NCBI GenBank assembly: GCA_016234115.1
Contig: JACRHD010000014.1
Location: 1 to 61,880 of the forward strand
Length of the DNA: 61,880 nt
Reading direction: 5' to 3'
Origin: Nitrospirota bacterium
GTDB lineage: Bacteria; Nitrospirota; Thermodesulfovibrionia; UBA6902
How positions within the stretch are numbered: the first letter of the stretch is position 1; each line of letters starts with the position of its first letter. The translations under genes were made by a program, and so were the position numbers. The notes under the pieces were generated by a model that did no database searches, was not told the origin of the DNA, and saw only the letters and a list, made by a program, of their open reading frames with translations. Shown here in pieces: positions 8,755-18,360 of this stretch.

Positions 8755-9999
8755 ATGAAAAGAAGAGTCGTGATAACAGGAGTGGGAATGATAACCCCGC
8801 TCGGTACGGGAACAGAAAAATCATGGAACGGCCTCATCGAGGGACGCTCCGGCATCAGAAAGATAACACACTTCAATCCCGAAGGTCTTCCCTGTCAGAT
8901 AGCGGCGGAAGTCCCCGATTTTGAAATAGACCGGTTCATAGAAATAAAAGAGCAGAAGAAAATGGACAGGTTTATTCATTTCGGGCTTGCCGCGGCGACC
9001 ATGGCAATGGAAGATTCCGGGCTCAAGGTCACGGAAAGCAATGCCGACAGAACAGGCGTTATCGTCGGAGCCGGCATGGGCGGCCTTTCCTCAATTGAAC
9101 ATTATAACCAGGTATTGCTTGAAAAGGGCGCCAAAAGGGTCTCCCCTTTCTTTGTCCCTATGACGATAATCAATCTTGCGGCAGGGCAGATATCCATCCG
9201 CTTCGGGGCCAAAGGTCCCAATTTAGCCGTCTCTACAGCCTGCGCTACCGGGACCCATGCAGTAGGCGACGCCTTTAAATTGGTCCGGCACGGGACCGCG
9301 GATGCCATGATATGCGGAGGCGCGGAGTCCGTGATATCTCCGCTCGGGATCGCAGGGTTTACTTCCATGAAGGCCCTTTCCACGAGAAACGGGGAGCCTG
9401 AAAAGGCGAGCAGGCCGTTTGATAAGGACAGGGACGGATTTGTAATGGGAGAAGGGGCCGGGGTCCTGGTCATCGAAGAACTGGAGCATGCCGTAAACAG
9501 GGGCGCAAGGATTTACGCTGAACTGATCGGCTACGGCATGAGCTCGGACGCGTATCATATAACCAGTCCGGCGCCTAACGGCGAGGGCGCGGCCAAATGC
9601 ATGGGATACGCCCTGAAAGACGCCGGGATCCGCCCGGACGAAGTCGATTACATCAACGCGCACGGGACCTCTACAAAATACGGCGATGAACTGGAGACCA
9701 TCGCGATCAAGCATGTATACGGTGAGCACGCCTATAAATTATGCGTGAGCTCCACTAAATCAATGATCGGTCATCTCCTCGGCGCTTCAGGCGGCGTGGA
9801 GGCCGTCATATGCGCCCTCGGCGTCTATAACGGGATTGTGCCGCCGACAATCAATCTGGACAATCCGGACACGGAATGCGATCTTGATTATGTTCCTCAT
9901 AAGGCAAGGCCTCTCGATGTAAATATTGCAATGTCCAATTCATTTGGTTTCGGTGGAACGAATGCGTGCATCATCATTAAAAAATTCAGCCGCTATTGA
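8755..9999 (+). CDS. fabF: 3-oxoacyl-ACP synthase II
   Basis: A 414-residue condensing enzyme that adds malonyl-ACP units to acyl-ACP. The catalytic Cys163 lies in [10 protein letters not shown]; the two His residues lie in [11 protein letters not shown] and [14 protein letters not shown]. The length matches the family. The last codons overlap the start of rnc by 38 bp, so translation may be coupled. Confidence 0.95.
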   Translation: MKRRVVITGVGMITPLGTGTEKSWNGLIEGRSGIRKITHFNPEGLPCQIAAEVPDFEIDRFIEIKEQKKMDRFIHFGLAAATMAMEDSGLKVTESNADRTGVIVGAGMGGLSSIEHYNQVLLEKGAKRVSPFFVPMTIINLAAGQISIRFGAKGPNLAVSTACATGTHAVGDAFKLVRHGTADAMICGGAESVISPLGIAGFTSMKALSTRNGEPEKASRPFDKDRDGFVMGEGAGVLVIEELEHAVNRGARIYAELIGYGMSSDAYHITSPAPNGEGAAKCMGYALKDAGIRPDEVDYINAHGTSTKYGDELETIAIKHVYGEHAYKLCVSSTKSMIGHLLGASGGVEAVICALGVYNGIVPPTINLDNPDTECDLDYVPHKARPLDVNIAMSNSFGFGGTNACIIIKKFSRY

Positions 10000-10684
10000 G
10001 AGCGCTCTCGGGTACAAGTTCAGAAAGAAATCTCTGCTTAAAGAGGCCCTCACTCACAAATCGTACGCTCACGAAAAGCAGAAAGACCGCGCGTCCTTCA
10101 ATGAGCGCATGGAATTCCTGGGCGATTCGGTCCTTGAATTGATCGTCAGTGAATATCTCTTTACGACACATCCGGAGTATACTGAAGCGGACCTGTCGAG
10201 GGTCAAGGCGTATATGGTGCAGGAGGCGACGCTGGCGGAGACGGCCAGGACCATCGATATAGGACCGCATCTCCTACTCGGCAAAGGCGAAGAATTGACG
10301 GGCGGCAGAAAAAAGCCCTCTCTCCTTGCCGACGCCCTTGAGGCGATCATTGCCGCGATTTACCTGGACAGCGGTTATAAAAAGACCAGGGAGTTCATTT
10401 ACAGGCATCTGACCCATAAGTCGCATGACCTGACGGAAAACAATGTTATTTTCGATTTCAAGACCAAGCTCCAGGAGGTGGCCCAGGCGCAGTTCGGCGT
10501 GCTGCCTTCATATGTCATGCATAAAGAGGAAGGGCCCGAACACAAGAAGACCTTTGAAGTGAAGGTCTTCATCAATGAGCGCTCCTTCGGACAGGGAAAG
10601 GGAAAGACCAAAAAAGCCGCGGCCCAGAAGGCCGCGGAGGCGGCGTTGAAGAAGATCAGGAAGAACCATGAAATTGACTTATAA
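9962..10684 (+). CDS. rnc: Ribonuclease III
   Basis: A 240-residue double-strand-specific RNase used in rRNA and mRNA processing. The signature [14 protein letters not shown] and the second acidic helix [16 protein letters not shown] give the metal-binding Glu and Asp residues. A double-stranded-RNA-binding domain follows ([12 protein letters not shown] ... [14 protein letters not shown]). The chosen ATG (9962) lies inside the end of fabF; an upstream in-frame ATG at 9926 would add residues unlike the family. Confidence 0.93.
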   Translation: MRASSLKNSAAIESALGYKFRKKSLLKEALTHKSYAHEKQKDRASFNERMEFLGDSVLELIVSEYLFTTHPEYTEADLSRVKAYMVQEATLAETARTIDIGPHLLLGKGEELTGGRKKPSLLADALEAIIAAIYLDSGYKKTREFIYRHLTHKSHDLTENNVIFDFKTKLQEVAQAQFGVLPSYVMHKEEGPEHKKTFEVKVFINERSFGQGKGKTKKAAAQKAAEAALKKIRKNHEIDL

Positions 10685-11702
10685 AACATCAGGCGTGGAT
10701 ATTGAGAAAGGCGACAGGCTGGTCGATATCATCAGGCCCCTCGCGCGCGCGACTTTTTCAAGAAATGTCGTCAACGAAATCGGGTCCTTCGGCGCCTTCT
10801 ATAAAATAGACAAGTCCGCTTATCGCGACCCCGTCCTTGTCAGCGGCACGGACGGCGTGGGCACAAAGCTCAGGCTCGCGTTCCTGATGAACAAACACGA
10901 CACGGTCGGCATAGACCTCGTCGCGATGTCGGTAAACGACATCCTCACAAGCGGCGCGAGGCCGCTTTTTTTTCTCGACTACTTCGCGACAGGAAAGCTG
11001 TCGGTAAAGACCGCCGGAGACGTAATCAGGGGCATCGCCGAGGGATGCAGGATGGCCGGCTGCTCACTTATCGGCGGCGAGACGGCTGAGATGCCGGGAT
11101 TTTACGACGCGGGAGAATACGACCTTGCGGGTTTCGCGGTCGGCATCGTGGACAAGAAGAAGATCATAAACGGCTCGGAGATCAGAAACGGCGACGTCCT
11201 GATAGGCCTTTCTTCAAGCGGGCTTCACAGCAATGGATATTCCCTGGCGAGAAAACTCTTCTTTGACATGAAGAGATTCGCCCCCCGGAAAAAGCTGAAA
11301 GAGCTGGGCTGCTCTGTCGGAGAAGAGCTCCTGAAACCCACAAGGATTTATGCGGGGAGCGTGTTGAACGTCATGAAGAGTTTTAAGCTTAAAGGGATGG
11401 CCCATATAACAGGCGGAGGAATTACAGGAAACCTGCCCCGGATCATCCCGCAAAATAGAAACCTGAAGTTTATTGTCGAGAGGGGAAGCTGGGAGTCCCT
11501 TCCGGTATTTGATCTTATCCGGGACCTCGGCAATGTTTCGGAAGACGAGATGTACAGGACGTTCAATATGGGCCTCGGTTTGATAGCGGCCGTCGACGAC
11601 TCCGACGCCCAAAAAATCGTGAAGAAGTTCAACCGGCTCGGGGAAAAGGCGTTTATCATCGGGCGGGTGGAGAAGGGCAAACAAGGCGTATTGTACATTT
11701 AA
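10668..11702 (+). CDS. purM: Phosphoribosylformylglycinamidine cyclo-ligase
   Basis: A 344-residue AIR synthetase, which closes FGAM to AIR with ATP in step five of purine synthesis. GTDGVGTKL, VNDILTSGARPLFFLDY and LIGGETAEMPGFY are the family blocks for phosphate and nucleotide binding; GLSSSGLHSNGYSL follows. It overlaps rnc by 17 bp, so it is part of the same transcript as the fab-rnc genes. Confidence 0.95.
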   Translation: MKLTYKTSGVDIEKGDRLVDIIRPLARATFSRNVVNEIGSFGAFYKIDKSAYRDPVLVSGTDGVGTKLRLAFLMNKHDTVGIDLVAMSVNDILTSGARPLFFLDYFATGKLSVKTAGDVIRGIAEGCRMAGCSLIGGETAEMPGFYDAGEYDLAGFAVGIVDKKKIINGSEIRNGDVLIGLSSSGLHSNGYSLARKLFFDMKRFAPRKKLKELGCSVGEELLKPTRIYAGSVLNVMKSFKLKGMAHITGGGITGNLPRIIPQNRNLKFIVERGSWESLPVFDLIRDLGNVSEDEMYRTFNMGLGLIAAVDDSDAQKIVKKFNRLGEKAFIIGRVEKGKQGVLYI

Positions 11703-11797
11703 GGCCGTGAGACAGTACGAAAGAGTGTTCAATGTTTTCGACATATATACTTAATGCAATGCGTTTGGGGTCATTATAACCTCAGGGAGAAACAACT

Positions 11798-12784
11798 TTG
11801 TCTGAACAGCGGGTGTTAAGCGGGATCCAGCCCAGCGGCAGGCTGCATCTGGGCAACCTTGTAGGCGCCCTGCAGAACTGGGTCAGGCTGCAGGAGCAGT
11901 ATGAATGTTACTATTTCATCGCGGACTGGCATGCGCTGACGTCTCAATACGCCGACACCTCAAATTTAAAGGAATATACCAGGGACGTCCTCGTAAACTG
12001 CCTCGCCGCGGGACTCGATCCCGAAAAGGCGACGATCTTTCAGCAGTCCCGGGTTCCCGAACACGCGGAGCTGCACTTGCTGCTTTCGATGATCACCCCG
12101 CTGAGCTGGCTCGAACGCGTCCCGACTTACAAGGAGAAACAGGAGCAGGTGACCGACAAAGACCTCGGCACCTACGGCTTTTTAGGCTATCCCCTGCTTC
12201 AGACGGCGGACATACTGATTTACAGGGCGCATTATGTCCCGGTGGGCGTCGATCAGGTCCCGCATCTTGAGATTACGCGCGAGATCGGCAGGAGGTTCAA
12301 CAATTTCTACGGCGAGGTGTTCCCCGAGCCTGAAGCGCTGCTGACTGAATTTCCCAAAGTCGTGGGCACGGACGGCAGGAAGATGAGCAAGACATACAAC
12401 AACTGTATCTACCTCTCCGATTCTCCGCAGGAAGTCGAGCAGAAGATCAGGACCATGATGACAGACCCGCAGAGGATAAAACGCACCGACAGGGGCGACC
12501 CCGAAAAGTCCCCGGTGCACCATCTTCACAGGATTTTTTCATCCACGCAAGAGCAGGAACATACGGCGCAGGGGTGCCGCAGCGCCTCCATAGGGTGCAT
12601 CGACTGTAAAAAGATTTTGATAAAAAATATCTTTAAAGTCCTGGAGCCTATCTGGGAAAAAAGAAGATACTTCCTTGAAAATCCTTCTCTCCTCGATGAC
12701 ATCCTCGCGTCAGGGTCCGCAAGGGCCGGGAAGGCGGCTTCAGAGACAATGAAGCTTGTCAGAAAATCGATGAACCTTCAGTAG
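11798..12784 (+). CDS. trpS: Tryptophanyl-tRNA synthetase
   Basis: A 328-residue class I synthetase that charges tRNA-Trp. The HIGH-type motif is HLGN near residue 18 and the KMSKS motif is KMSKT near 195. The likely start is TTG at 11798, with AGGGAGA upstream; MSEQRVLSGIQPSGRLHLGN is the normal beginning. The length is normal for the bacterial enzyme. It follows purM with a 95-bp gap. Confidence 0.94.
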   Translation: MSEQRVLSGIQPSGRLHLGNLVGALQNWVRLQEQYECYYFIADWHALTSQYADTSNLKEYTRDVLVNCLAAGLDPEKATIFQQSRVPEHAELHLLLSMITPLSWLERVPTYKEKQEQVTDKDLGTYGFLGYPLLQTADILIYRAHYVPVGVDQVPHLEITREIGRRFNNFYGEVFPEPEALLTEFPKVVGTDGRKMSKTYNNCIYLSDSPQEVEQKIRTMMTDPQRIKRTDRGDPEKSPVHHLHRIFSSTQEQEHTAQGCRSASIGCIDCKKILIKNIFKVLEPIWEKRRYFLENPSLLDDILASGSARAGKAASETMKLVRKSMNLQ

Positions 12785-12822
12785 GCGCGTGGACGCAACG
12801 CCCCCCACCGTGAAGCGCTTTA

Positions 12823-12850
12823 TTGAAATATTATATTAACTTCTTATAAG
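12823..12850 (+). promoter_or_regulatory. Possible sigma-70 promoter upstream of secretion ATPase
   Basis: TTGAAA (12823) and TATAAG (12845) are separated by 16 bases in an AT-rich stretch. The remaining 245 bases to the next start hold nothing else I can identify. Confidence 0.35.
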
Positions 12851-13095
12851 ATAACAATATGGTTATGGGACCGGCTTTTCTGTTGACCTGCTGTGAGGCA
12901 ATGCGTATTCGGTTTTCCGTCAGGGGTTCTTACAATCAGGGTATCAGTTACTCCTTTTGCATATGAGTTTTACCGGAACTACCCACTCGTCTCACATCGA
13001 AAGAAATGTCAGAGCAATTGGCCATTGAGCAGGAAGCCGCCCCAGGGCAGGATTGAGGTCAAATTTACGCGTGAATTCAAGGAGACATAACATAT

Positions 13096-14259
13096 ATGTA
13101 TACGAAGCATTTCGGCCTTAAGATACTACCCTTTGAAAACGTGCCTGATCCGGTGTTCTTTTTTGATCAGGGCGAACATTCCAGGATCCGCATCCGGATC
13201 GTGGAATCTCTGAAATCAGGCAGGGGACTTATGGTAATTACAGGGCCCATAGGGTCGGGCAAGACGACCCTCAGCCAGATGATCAAGTCGGATTTCCCCG
13301 ATAATATTAAACTCATATGGATGGCTGAGCCCCCCGCGACCGCCCTCGACCTTTTTATGTTTATTGCCCAGGAGCTCGGTATAACGCCGTCTACCGCCGA
13401 GAGGGTATTCGTACTGCGCGACATCAAGGAAACTCTTTTAAAGATGACCGCCGAAGGCGGAAGGTGCATGCTTATAATAGACGAGTCGCACCTTATATCG
13501 GATGATACTCTCAACGGCATACGCCTGCTGAATAATCTCGAGGAAGGTTCGACCAAACTAATTCAGATCCTGCTTCTCGGGCAGGAGGAGTTATTGACGA
13601 TAATCAACAGGCCGGAGATGGAGCCCTTCAGGCAGCGCATTGCGACGCTCGATATTTTAGGCAAGATGAATGACGACAGGATACGCGAGTATATATCCCA
13701 TCGCATTCAGGTGGCCGGGGGCCGGCCTTCAATATTCGAAGACACGGGATGGGAAGCGATACTTCTCGCCTTTGACTCCGGAGGCGCTCCCCGCGTAATC
13801 AATTCATTATGCGACAGGACCCTCAACGCTGCCTTTGAAAGAAATAAATCCTGTGTAGACGCCAAGGACGTCTACGAGGCCGCCAAGACCCTGGGGATCG
13901 GGCAAAAGGTGTTTCATTACATTATTGCCCTCAATACCATGGAGAGAAAGACCCAGTCGCCCTCCGCCGGGGAGAATGCCGCTGTACAAAAACCCGGATC
14001 GGGCGACAACGGGAGCCGGCCCCCTTCAGCCGGGCCCGGTATGACGCATGGAAACAGACTGCCGGCGGTATTTCAACCCGCGAAGAAGACAGCCGCAGCA
14101 GGTAAGGCTGATTTTCCACGGGAGGGAAGGACACTGAAAGTCCCTGCGCTGGTCCTTTTATCTTCTTTGGCGGCGCTCATTGCGGGCCTCTTCTTCTATT
14201 GCCGCGGCATCGGCTCCGACGGCCTCATGACCTGTATGCTGGAACTAATCGGTCTTTAG
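13096..14259 (+). CDS. GspA/ExeA-like secretion AAA ATPase with C-terminal anchor
   Basis: A 387-residue protein. MYTKHFGLKILPFENVPDP is the usual opening of the ExeA/GspA and PEP-CTERM-locus secretion ATPase families. Walker A is GPIGSGKTT (residues 50-58), Walker B is MLIIDESH; LLLGQEEL and RQRIATLDIL follow in the AAA-22 core. After residue 285 comes a low-complexity linker, then one membrane segment (LVLLSSLAALIAGLFFY). Such ATPases help assemble envelope secretion or exopolysaccharide machinery. The peptidoglycan-binding domain of classical GspA is absent. Its 3' end overlaps the convergent citrate synthase gene by 4 bp. Confidence 0.8.
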   Translation: MYTKHFGLKILPFENVPDPVFFFDQGEHSRIRIRIVESLKSGRGLMVITGPIGSGKTTLSQMIKSDFPDNIKLIWMAEPPATALDLFMFIAQELGITPSTAERVFVLRDIKETLLKMTAEGGRCMLIIDESHLISDDTLNGIRLLNNLEEGSTKLIQILLLGQEELLTIINRPEMEPFRQRIATLDILGKMNDDRIREYISHRIQVAGGRPSIFEDTGWEAILLAFDSGGAPRVINSLCDRTLNAAFERNKSCVDAKDVYEAAKTLGIGQKVFHYIIALNTMERKTQSPSAGENAAVQKPGSGDNGSRPPSAGPGMTHGNRLPAVFQPAKKTAAAGKADFPREGRTLKVPALVLLSSLAALIAGLFFYCRGIGSDGLMTCMLELIGL

Positions 14260-15599
14260 CGTCGGCACAGGGGAACATAATTGTTTTTCCCTTTAAGCGA
14301 CGAAAGATAAGAAGGCCTTATTATCCTTCCCTGTATCATCTCCTCGATCCTGTGCGCGCCCCAGCCGGCGACCCTCGCCATAGCGAATATCGGCGTGAAG
14401 AGCTCCTTCGGTATCCCCATGCACTGGTAGACGAAACCGGAATAAAAATCCACATTGGTGCAGACGACCTTGCCCTTCTTGTCTCTGACGAGCTTCGGGG
14501 CCATCTTTGCGATTTTCCGGTATAACGCAAACTCCTTCTCTCTGCCGTGCATCCTCGCGAGCTCTTCCCCCCTTGCTTCCAGAAATACCGCCCTCGGGTC
14601 CGACAATGTGTAGACCGCGTGCCCCAGGCCGTAAATCTTCCCGCTCTTGTCGCCGGCCTTTTTATCAATCAGCCTCTCAAGACAGGCTTTCACCTCTTCA
14701 ACGCTTTCCCAGTCTTTGACTCTCTTCTTGATGTCGTCCATCATCCTGACGACGGCCTCGTTCGCCCCTCCGTGAAGGTGGCCTGAAAGAGAAGCTATAC
14801 CCGCGCATATGGCCATATATGTGTTGGCGCCGGACGAGGAGACGCACCTTGTAGTGAACGTCGAGTTGTTGCCCCCGCCGTGCTCCGCGTGGAATATCAG
14901 CATCGTGTCGAACATCTCGGCCGTAAACCTGTCCGGGGCCTTTCCGGACAGCATGTAGAGGAAATTCTCCGAAGCGCTCAGGTCCGTGTCGGGCTCCACC
15001 AGTTTTATACGGTTGTTTTTCTTCATCAGCTTCCTGCAATAGTTGTAGGCGATGATCGTCGGCAACTTTGCGATCAGGTCTATGCACTGCCTGGTCACGT
15101 CCTTCAGGTCCGTTGAATTGGGGTCCCTGTCAAAAAGGTGCATGGCGGACACAATAGTATGAAGCGAACCCATCTGATCGTCGTGCTGCGGCCTGTTGAG
15201 AATTATCTCTTTCGCCTCCCCGGGGAGAGAGCGTCTCCTTGCAAGTTCTTTCGAAAAGCTCTTCAGGTCCCCCTGTGAAGGGAGCTCTCCGGTCAGGAGA
15301 AGATAGACCGTCTCTTCAAATCCGAACCTCTTTTCCTTTTCCTTGCCCGCCACCAGGTCCGCGACGTCGTAGCCGCAGTAGTATAGCTTCCCGGGGACCG
15401 GACGTAATGTTTCCACGCCTTCGCCGTCTATAATCTTCTCATAACCTATCACCTGCCCCTTGCTTGTAATGCCGACAAACACACCTGAACCGTCTTCATT
15501 TCTGAGGCCCAGCTTGATGTTTTTTTCCTTGACCGTTTTAATATCTATCTTGTCATGCAGTAAAGCAAGCTCTTCAACTTTTTTGAGAACACTCTCCAT
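14256..15599 (-). CDS. Citrate synthase
   Basis: A 447-residue citrate (Si)-synthase family enzyme, which joins acetyl-CoA and oxaloacetate. The catalytic His residues are in SGHLHGGANEAV and GLGHAVY, and the catalytic Asp in NVDFYSGFVY. The N-terminal 60 residues precede the usual fold. A start at 15599 is supported by CGGAGG upstream. A 2-methylcitrate synthase role cannot be excluded from sequence. No other TCA gene is nearby; the gene is transcribed toward the secretion ATPase and away from cvpA's promoter side. Confidence 0.85.
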   Translation of the reverse strand: MESVLKKVEELALLHDKIDIKTVKEKNIKLGLRNEDGSGVFVGITSKGQVIGYEKIIDGEGVETLRPVPGKLYYCGYDVADLVAGKEKEKRFGFEETVYLLLTGELPSQGDLKSFSKELARRRSLPGEAKEIILNRPQHDDQMGSLHTIVSAMHLFDRDPNSTDLKDVTRQCIDLIAKLPTIIAYNYCRKLMKKNNRIKLVEPDTDLSASENFLYMLSGKAPDRFTAEMFDTMLIFHAEHGGGNNSTFTTRCVSSSGANTYMAICAGIASLSGHLHGGANEAVVRMMDDIKKRVKDWESVEEVKACLERLIDKKAGDKSGKIYGLGHAVYTLSDPRAVFLEARGEELARMHGREKEFALYRKIAKMAPKLVRDKKGKVVCTNVDFYSGFVYQCMGIPKELFTPIFAMARVAGWGAHRIEEMIQGRIIRPSYLSSLKGKNNYVPLCRR

Positions 15600-15655
15600 G
15601 CCAGTTTGCCTCCGGAGTAATTATTGAATTTTATATTTTATATTTTTATGTAAAA

Positions 15656-16204
15656 CTATTCCACGCCCTCTTCCCCGCCGGGCGCGGGGTCCGTCGGCCG
15701 TGAAGGTATTAATTCTTCAATTTTCCCGTGGATCCTGTCCTTTATATGCTCAGGTATGAGAAAGCGAGAGGTTTTCGAGACAATGACCGCATAGGGAAGG
15801 AGCCTTGATTCAGTCAAAAGCCTGCTTCCGGCAGGCAGGAAAGCGAGCAGGACGACAGTAACGATCATTACAATCAGGGCGCCCTTTAAAAGGCCCAACG
15901 CCCCCCCGCAGGTCCTGTTTATCCAGTTAAGGCGTACGCCCTTCAGCAGACTCTCCATCAACCATCCCGCAATGGTAAACAGCAGGACCACGGAAATAAA
16001 AATCGCCGCAAAGCCGGCAATCCTTCTGATGCCGGGGTCGCCGGCGGTAATAAAGCGCGCAAGCCGTTCATAATAATTCGCGGCAATAATATAACCGAGA
16101 ATTACGCCGCCCAGAGAAACGACCTGTTTTATGAGGCCCTTCCAGACCCCTGCGGCTGTCGCAATACAGAGGATTGCCGTAATTATCATATCGAGGGCAT
16201 TCAT
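15656..16204 (-). CDS. cvpA: CvpA-family membrane protein
   Basis: A 182-residue protein with four hydrophobic segments, beginning MNALDMIITAILCI, then GLIKQVVSLGGVILGYIIA and GALGLLKGALIVMIV, the CvpA/colicin V production family pattern. The C-terminal 25 residues are acidic and Pro-rich. Its molecular role is unclear in all bacteria. It lies 56 bp upstream of the citrate synthase gene and may share its transcript. Confidence 0.85.
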   Translation of the reverse strand: MNALDMIITAILCIATAAGVWKGLIKQVVSLGGVILGYIIAANYYERLARFITAGDPGIRRIAGFAAIFISVVLLFTIAGWLMESLLKGVRLNWINRTCGGALGLLKGALIVMIVTVVLLAFLPAGSRLLTESRLLPYAVIVSKTSRFLIPEHIKDRIHGKIEELIPSRPTDPAPGGEEGVE

Positions 16205-16369
16205 TGCCGTTCTCCCGCAACTGTTATAAGTGATGCGTTATATGTTATACATAAAATCACGGAAAGTCATGCCCCGTTTCTTCCGGACAACTTATAATAT
16301 CTTCCGTCCGACTTCTTATCGGGGATATCCCTATAGGCCGGAACAAATATATTTATTACAAGATTTTAA

Positions 16370-16397
16370 TTGACAATTTATGTGAAAAGCCTAAAAT
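16370..16397 (+). promoter_or_regulatory. Sigma-70-type promoter for the 40-residue protein
   Basis: A perfect TTGACA at 16370 and TAAAAT at 16392 with a 16-base spacer, about 40 bases before the start codon at 16438. Confidence 0.6.
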
Positions 16398-16437
16398 GTA
16401 AGCTAACGATTCACATTCCCTTAGAAAGGAGGTCTAC

Positions 16438-16560
16438 ATGCTGTTTCTGCTCGGTTTAATACTGGGAGGAGTCACAGGTATTCTCATAATGGCAATATTG
16501 ACTGCCGGAAAAATGAGAAGCCAGAGCGAGGAATTGTCGAACCCGCTTCTGAAATTATGA
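16438..16560 (+). CDS. 40-residue membrane protein (DUF3789-like)
   Basis: A very short gene with an almost ideal ribosome-binding site (AAGGAGG, six bases before ATG) and a good promoter upstream. It encodes one membrane helix with a glycine pattern (LLGLILGGVTGILIMAIL) followed by a short polar tail with basic residues and ending in LLKL. The pattern resembles DUF3789 small proteins. It stands alone between cvpA and the EF-hand gene. Function unknown. Confidence 0.7.
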   Translation: MLFLLGLILGGVTGILIMAILTAGKMRSQSEELSNPLLKL

Positions 16561-16761
16561 GGCGGGGTTGACGTTCCGGTATCTCTCCACACAAACTATG
16601 CCGCTTTATCCGGCATCAATATAGTTATCGCCTCTTCGTCACAAACCTCTTATCCCCTCTCGCATCGTTGCATCCTGTTATGTGAAAATCATAAATACAC
16701 ATGTGGGAAAGCAGTTATATACCTGGTCTTGCATTTTTTTGACAGTGCAATTCCTTTTTTG

Positions 16762-16851
16762 TCGTCATTCCCGCAGTCCTTAAGCGGGAATCCGGAAACG
16801 GTTAACTATCAGAGGATACTGGATTCCCGATAAAGACCTCGGGAATGACAT
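16762..16851. repeat. GTCATTCCCGC-type inverted dispersed repeat
   Basis: GTCATTCCCGCAG at the left end faces CGGGAATGAC at the right, with inner copies GCGGGAATCC and GGATTCCCG. Relatives are at 29382-29480 and 58898-58926. No coding sequence is seen in 16561-16948. Confidence 0.6.
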
Positions 16852-16948
16852 CTTTAGTATAACCGTTGTTCCTTCAATCTGATATTCAATTATGATTATT
16901 ACAAAATGTCTATATATGATTCTTACGTAACATCGCATCCTTGCGTAC

Positions 16949-16977
16949 TTGTCAACCCATTCAAAAGCAACTATACT
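16949..16977 (+). promoter_or_regulatory. Sigma-70-type promoter for EF-hand gene
   Basis: TTGTCA (16949) and TATACT (16972) with an ideal 17-base spacer, 37 bases before the start codon at 17014. Confidence 0.6.
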
Positions 16978-17013
16978 TTGATTAACGATCATATGACAAA
17001 GGAGACGGGGAAC

Positions 17014-17451
17014 ATGAAACACGCAGTCACCAAATTTGCCGTATCAGTCTCACTTGTTATCTCTCTTGCGGGGACCGGCGGGGCAGCCCATGATTTTTTC
17101 AGGCAAATGGACGCCGACAGCAACGAAAGCGTTTCACATGAAGAGTTTGAGAGGGACATGGGAAAAGACGCCTTTGACAGACTGGACAGAAATAAAGACG
17201 GTATCCTTTCTCCCGACGAGTGGGACACGGTGGACTATTTCGCGGAACACGAAGGGACGCAGGAGGTCTTCAGATATATTGACAGGGACGCGGACAAGAG
17301 AATCAGCTTCCCGGAATTTACGGATTACATACATAAATATTCAAATATAGAAGAGGCGTTTATGATAACGGACAAAAACAGGGACGGCAGACTCTCCCCT
17401 GATGAGGTCACGGCGCGACCGCTCTTCCGGCTGATCAAGATACGTTTTTGA
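17014..17451 (+). CDS. Exported four-EF-hand calcium-binding protein
   Basis: 145 residues. Residues 1-24 form a signal peptide (cleavage near GGAAH). Four EF-hand loops follow: DADSNESVSHEE, DRNKDGILSPDE, DRDADKRISFPE and DKNRDGRLSPDE, each with acidic residues at loop positions 1, 3, 5 and 12. It is probably a periplasmic or secreted calcium-binding protein, perhaps a buffer or sensor. The start at 17014 follows GGAGACGGGGAAC; the frame is open upstream to 16906 but that part is not signal-like. No partner is evident nearby. Confidence 0.85.
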   Translation: MKHAVTKFAVSVSLVISLAGTGGAAHDFFRQMDADSNESVSHEEFERDMGKDAFDRLDRNKDGILSPDEWDTVDYFAEHEGTQEVFRYIDRDADKRISFPEFTDYIHKYSNIEEAFMITDKNRDGRLSPDEVTARPLFRLIKIRF

Positions 17452-17472
17452 TTACGTGACCGTTGAGGCGGT

Positions 17473-18030
17473 TCAAGCCGGCTTATTTTTTTTCTTATGC
17501 CCTATTTTATTAAGGGCGTATGGAAAGTCGACGACAAACTGCATTTTGCGGATGAAGGCCTCGTCGATGCTTGTACTGTGGCGCGTCGCCAGGATCACGA
17601 TACCGTTGTACTCCTCTATTTTCCGCAGGAGGAGCTTAAGTTCCATATTGGCATAGCGGGCATCCAAATCATTCGCTTTCGCCCTTTCTCCAAAAAGCGC
17701 GTCGGCTTCTTCAAAAAAGAGAATGGCATTCAATGCCGCCGCCGCGTCAAATATCCGGGCCAGGTTCTTTTCCGTTTCTCCGATATATTTACTCACGACT
17801 GCGGAAAGGTCGGCCCTGTACAGCTTAAGGCTGAGCTCGGCGGCTATGATGTCCGAGGCAACGGTCCTCCCGGCGCCGTGAGGGTCGGAAAAGAGGACCG
17901 GAAAGCTCTTGCCGGTATACGTCTTAAAACGCCTGATCAACTCCTCAAAGCCGTCACTGCCGTAAATTACTATTCTGGGAATTTTATTTACTTTTTCCTC
18001 GTCCACCCCGGCCCCCTGCTGAACCTTCAT
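17473..18030 (-). CDS. Short, degenerate AAA-type ATPase
   Basis: 185 residues from the ATG at 18030 (the frame is open to 18102). It matches the C-terminal ATPase half of FtsH/Cdc48-like proteins: YRADLSAVVSKYIGETEKNL, ILFFEEADALFGERAK, RYANMELKLLLRKIEEYNG, ATRHSTSIDEAFIRKMQF. Similar ATPases accompany contractile injection systems, but those are much longer at the N-terminus. The Walker A is degenerate (DPHGAGRT, Arg for Lys) and Walker B has Glu for the first Asp (FFEEAD). ATP hydrolysis is doubtful; it may be a decaying remnant or a regulatory pseudo-ATPase. Confidence 0.65.
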   Translation of the reverse strand: MKVQQGAGVDEEKVNKIPRIVIYGSDGFEELIRRFKTYTGKSFPVLFSDPHGAGRTVASDIIAAELSLKLYRADLSAVVSKYIGETEKNLARIFDAAAALNAILFFEEADALFGERAKANDLDARYANMELKLLLRKIEEYNGIVILATRHSTSIDEAFIRKMQFVVDFPYALNKIGHKKKNKPA

Positions 18031-18135
18031 CTCATCTTCCTGATTTCTCGACTTCACATCTCCGGCCCTGTGTGCGCCTGTGAAGATGTGATTATATATC
18101 AAAGCCGAACGTTTAATCCATGAAACTGTATACTC

Positions 18136-18320
18136 CCGGATTCACCATCAAAAGACAAACCACAGAGACCACAGAGGAAAAAAATAAATATTAATCCACA
18201 GATTGATACTGATTAACACAGATGTATTTAGAAATAATTTTTCAATCTGTGAAATCTGTTTAATCTGCGGATAAATAAATCTTCTCTCTGTGACCTCTGT
18301 GGTTAGGTGGTGGATTCCGG
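18136..18320. repeat. Near-palindromic dispersed element, copy 2
   Basis: Closely similar to 7093-7275 along its full length, with the same inverted arms and the ends CCGGATTCACC and GGTGGATTCCGG. Only scattered base changes and short insertions or deletions separate the two. It sits between the degenerate AAA gene and glgB. Confidence 0.8.
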
Positions 18321-18360
18321 ATACTTGTCCCCGCTTGACAGTGTTACGAAAGGTGATAAC

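Noticed and set aside
17014-17451. EF-hand protein as dockerin (cellulosome) component
   Set aside because: There are four canonical EF-hand loops with acidic position 12, unlike the two shorter dockerin repeats, and no cohesin or glycoside hydrolase nearby other than glgB.
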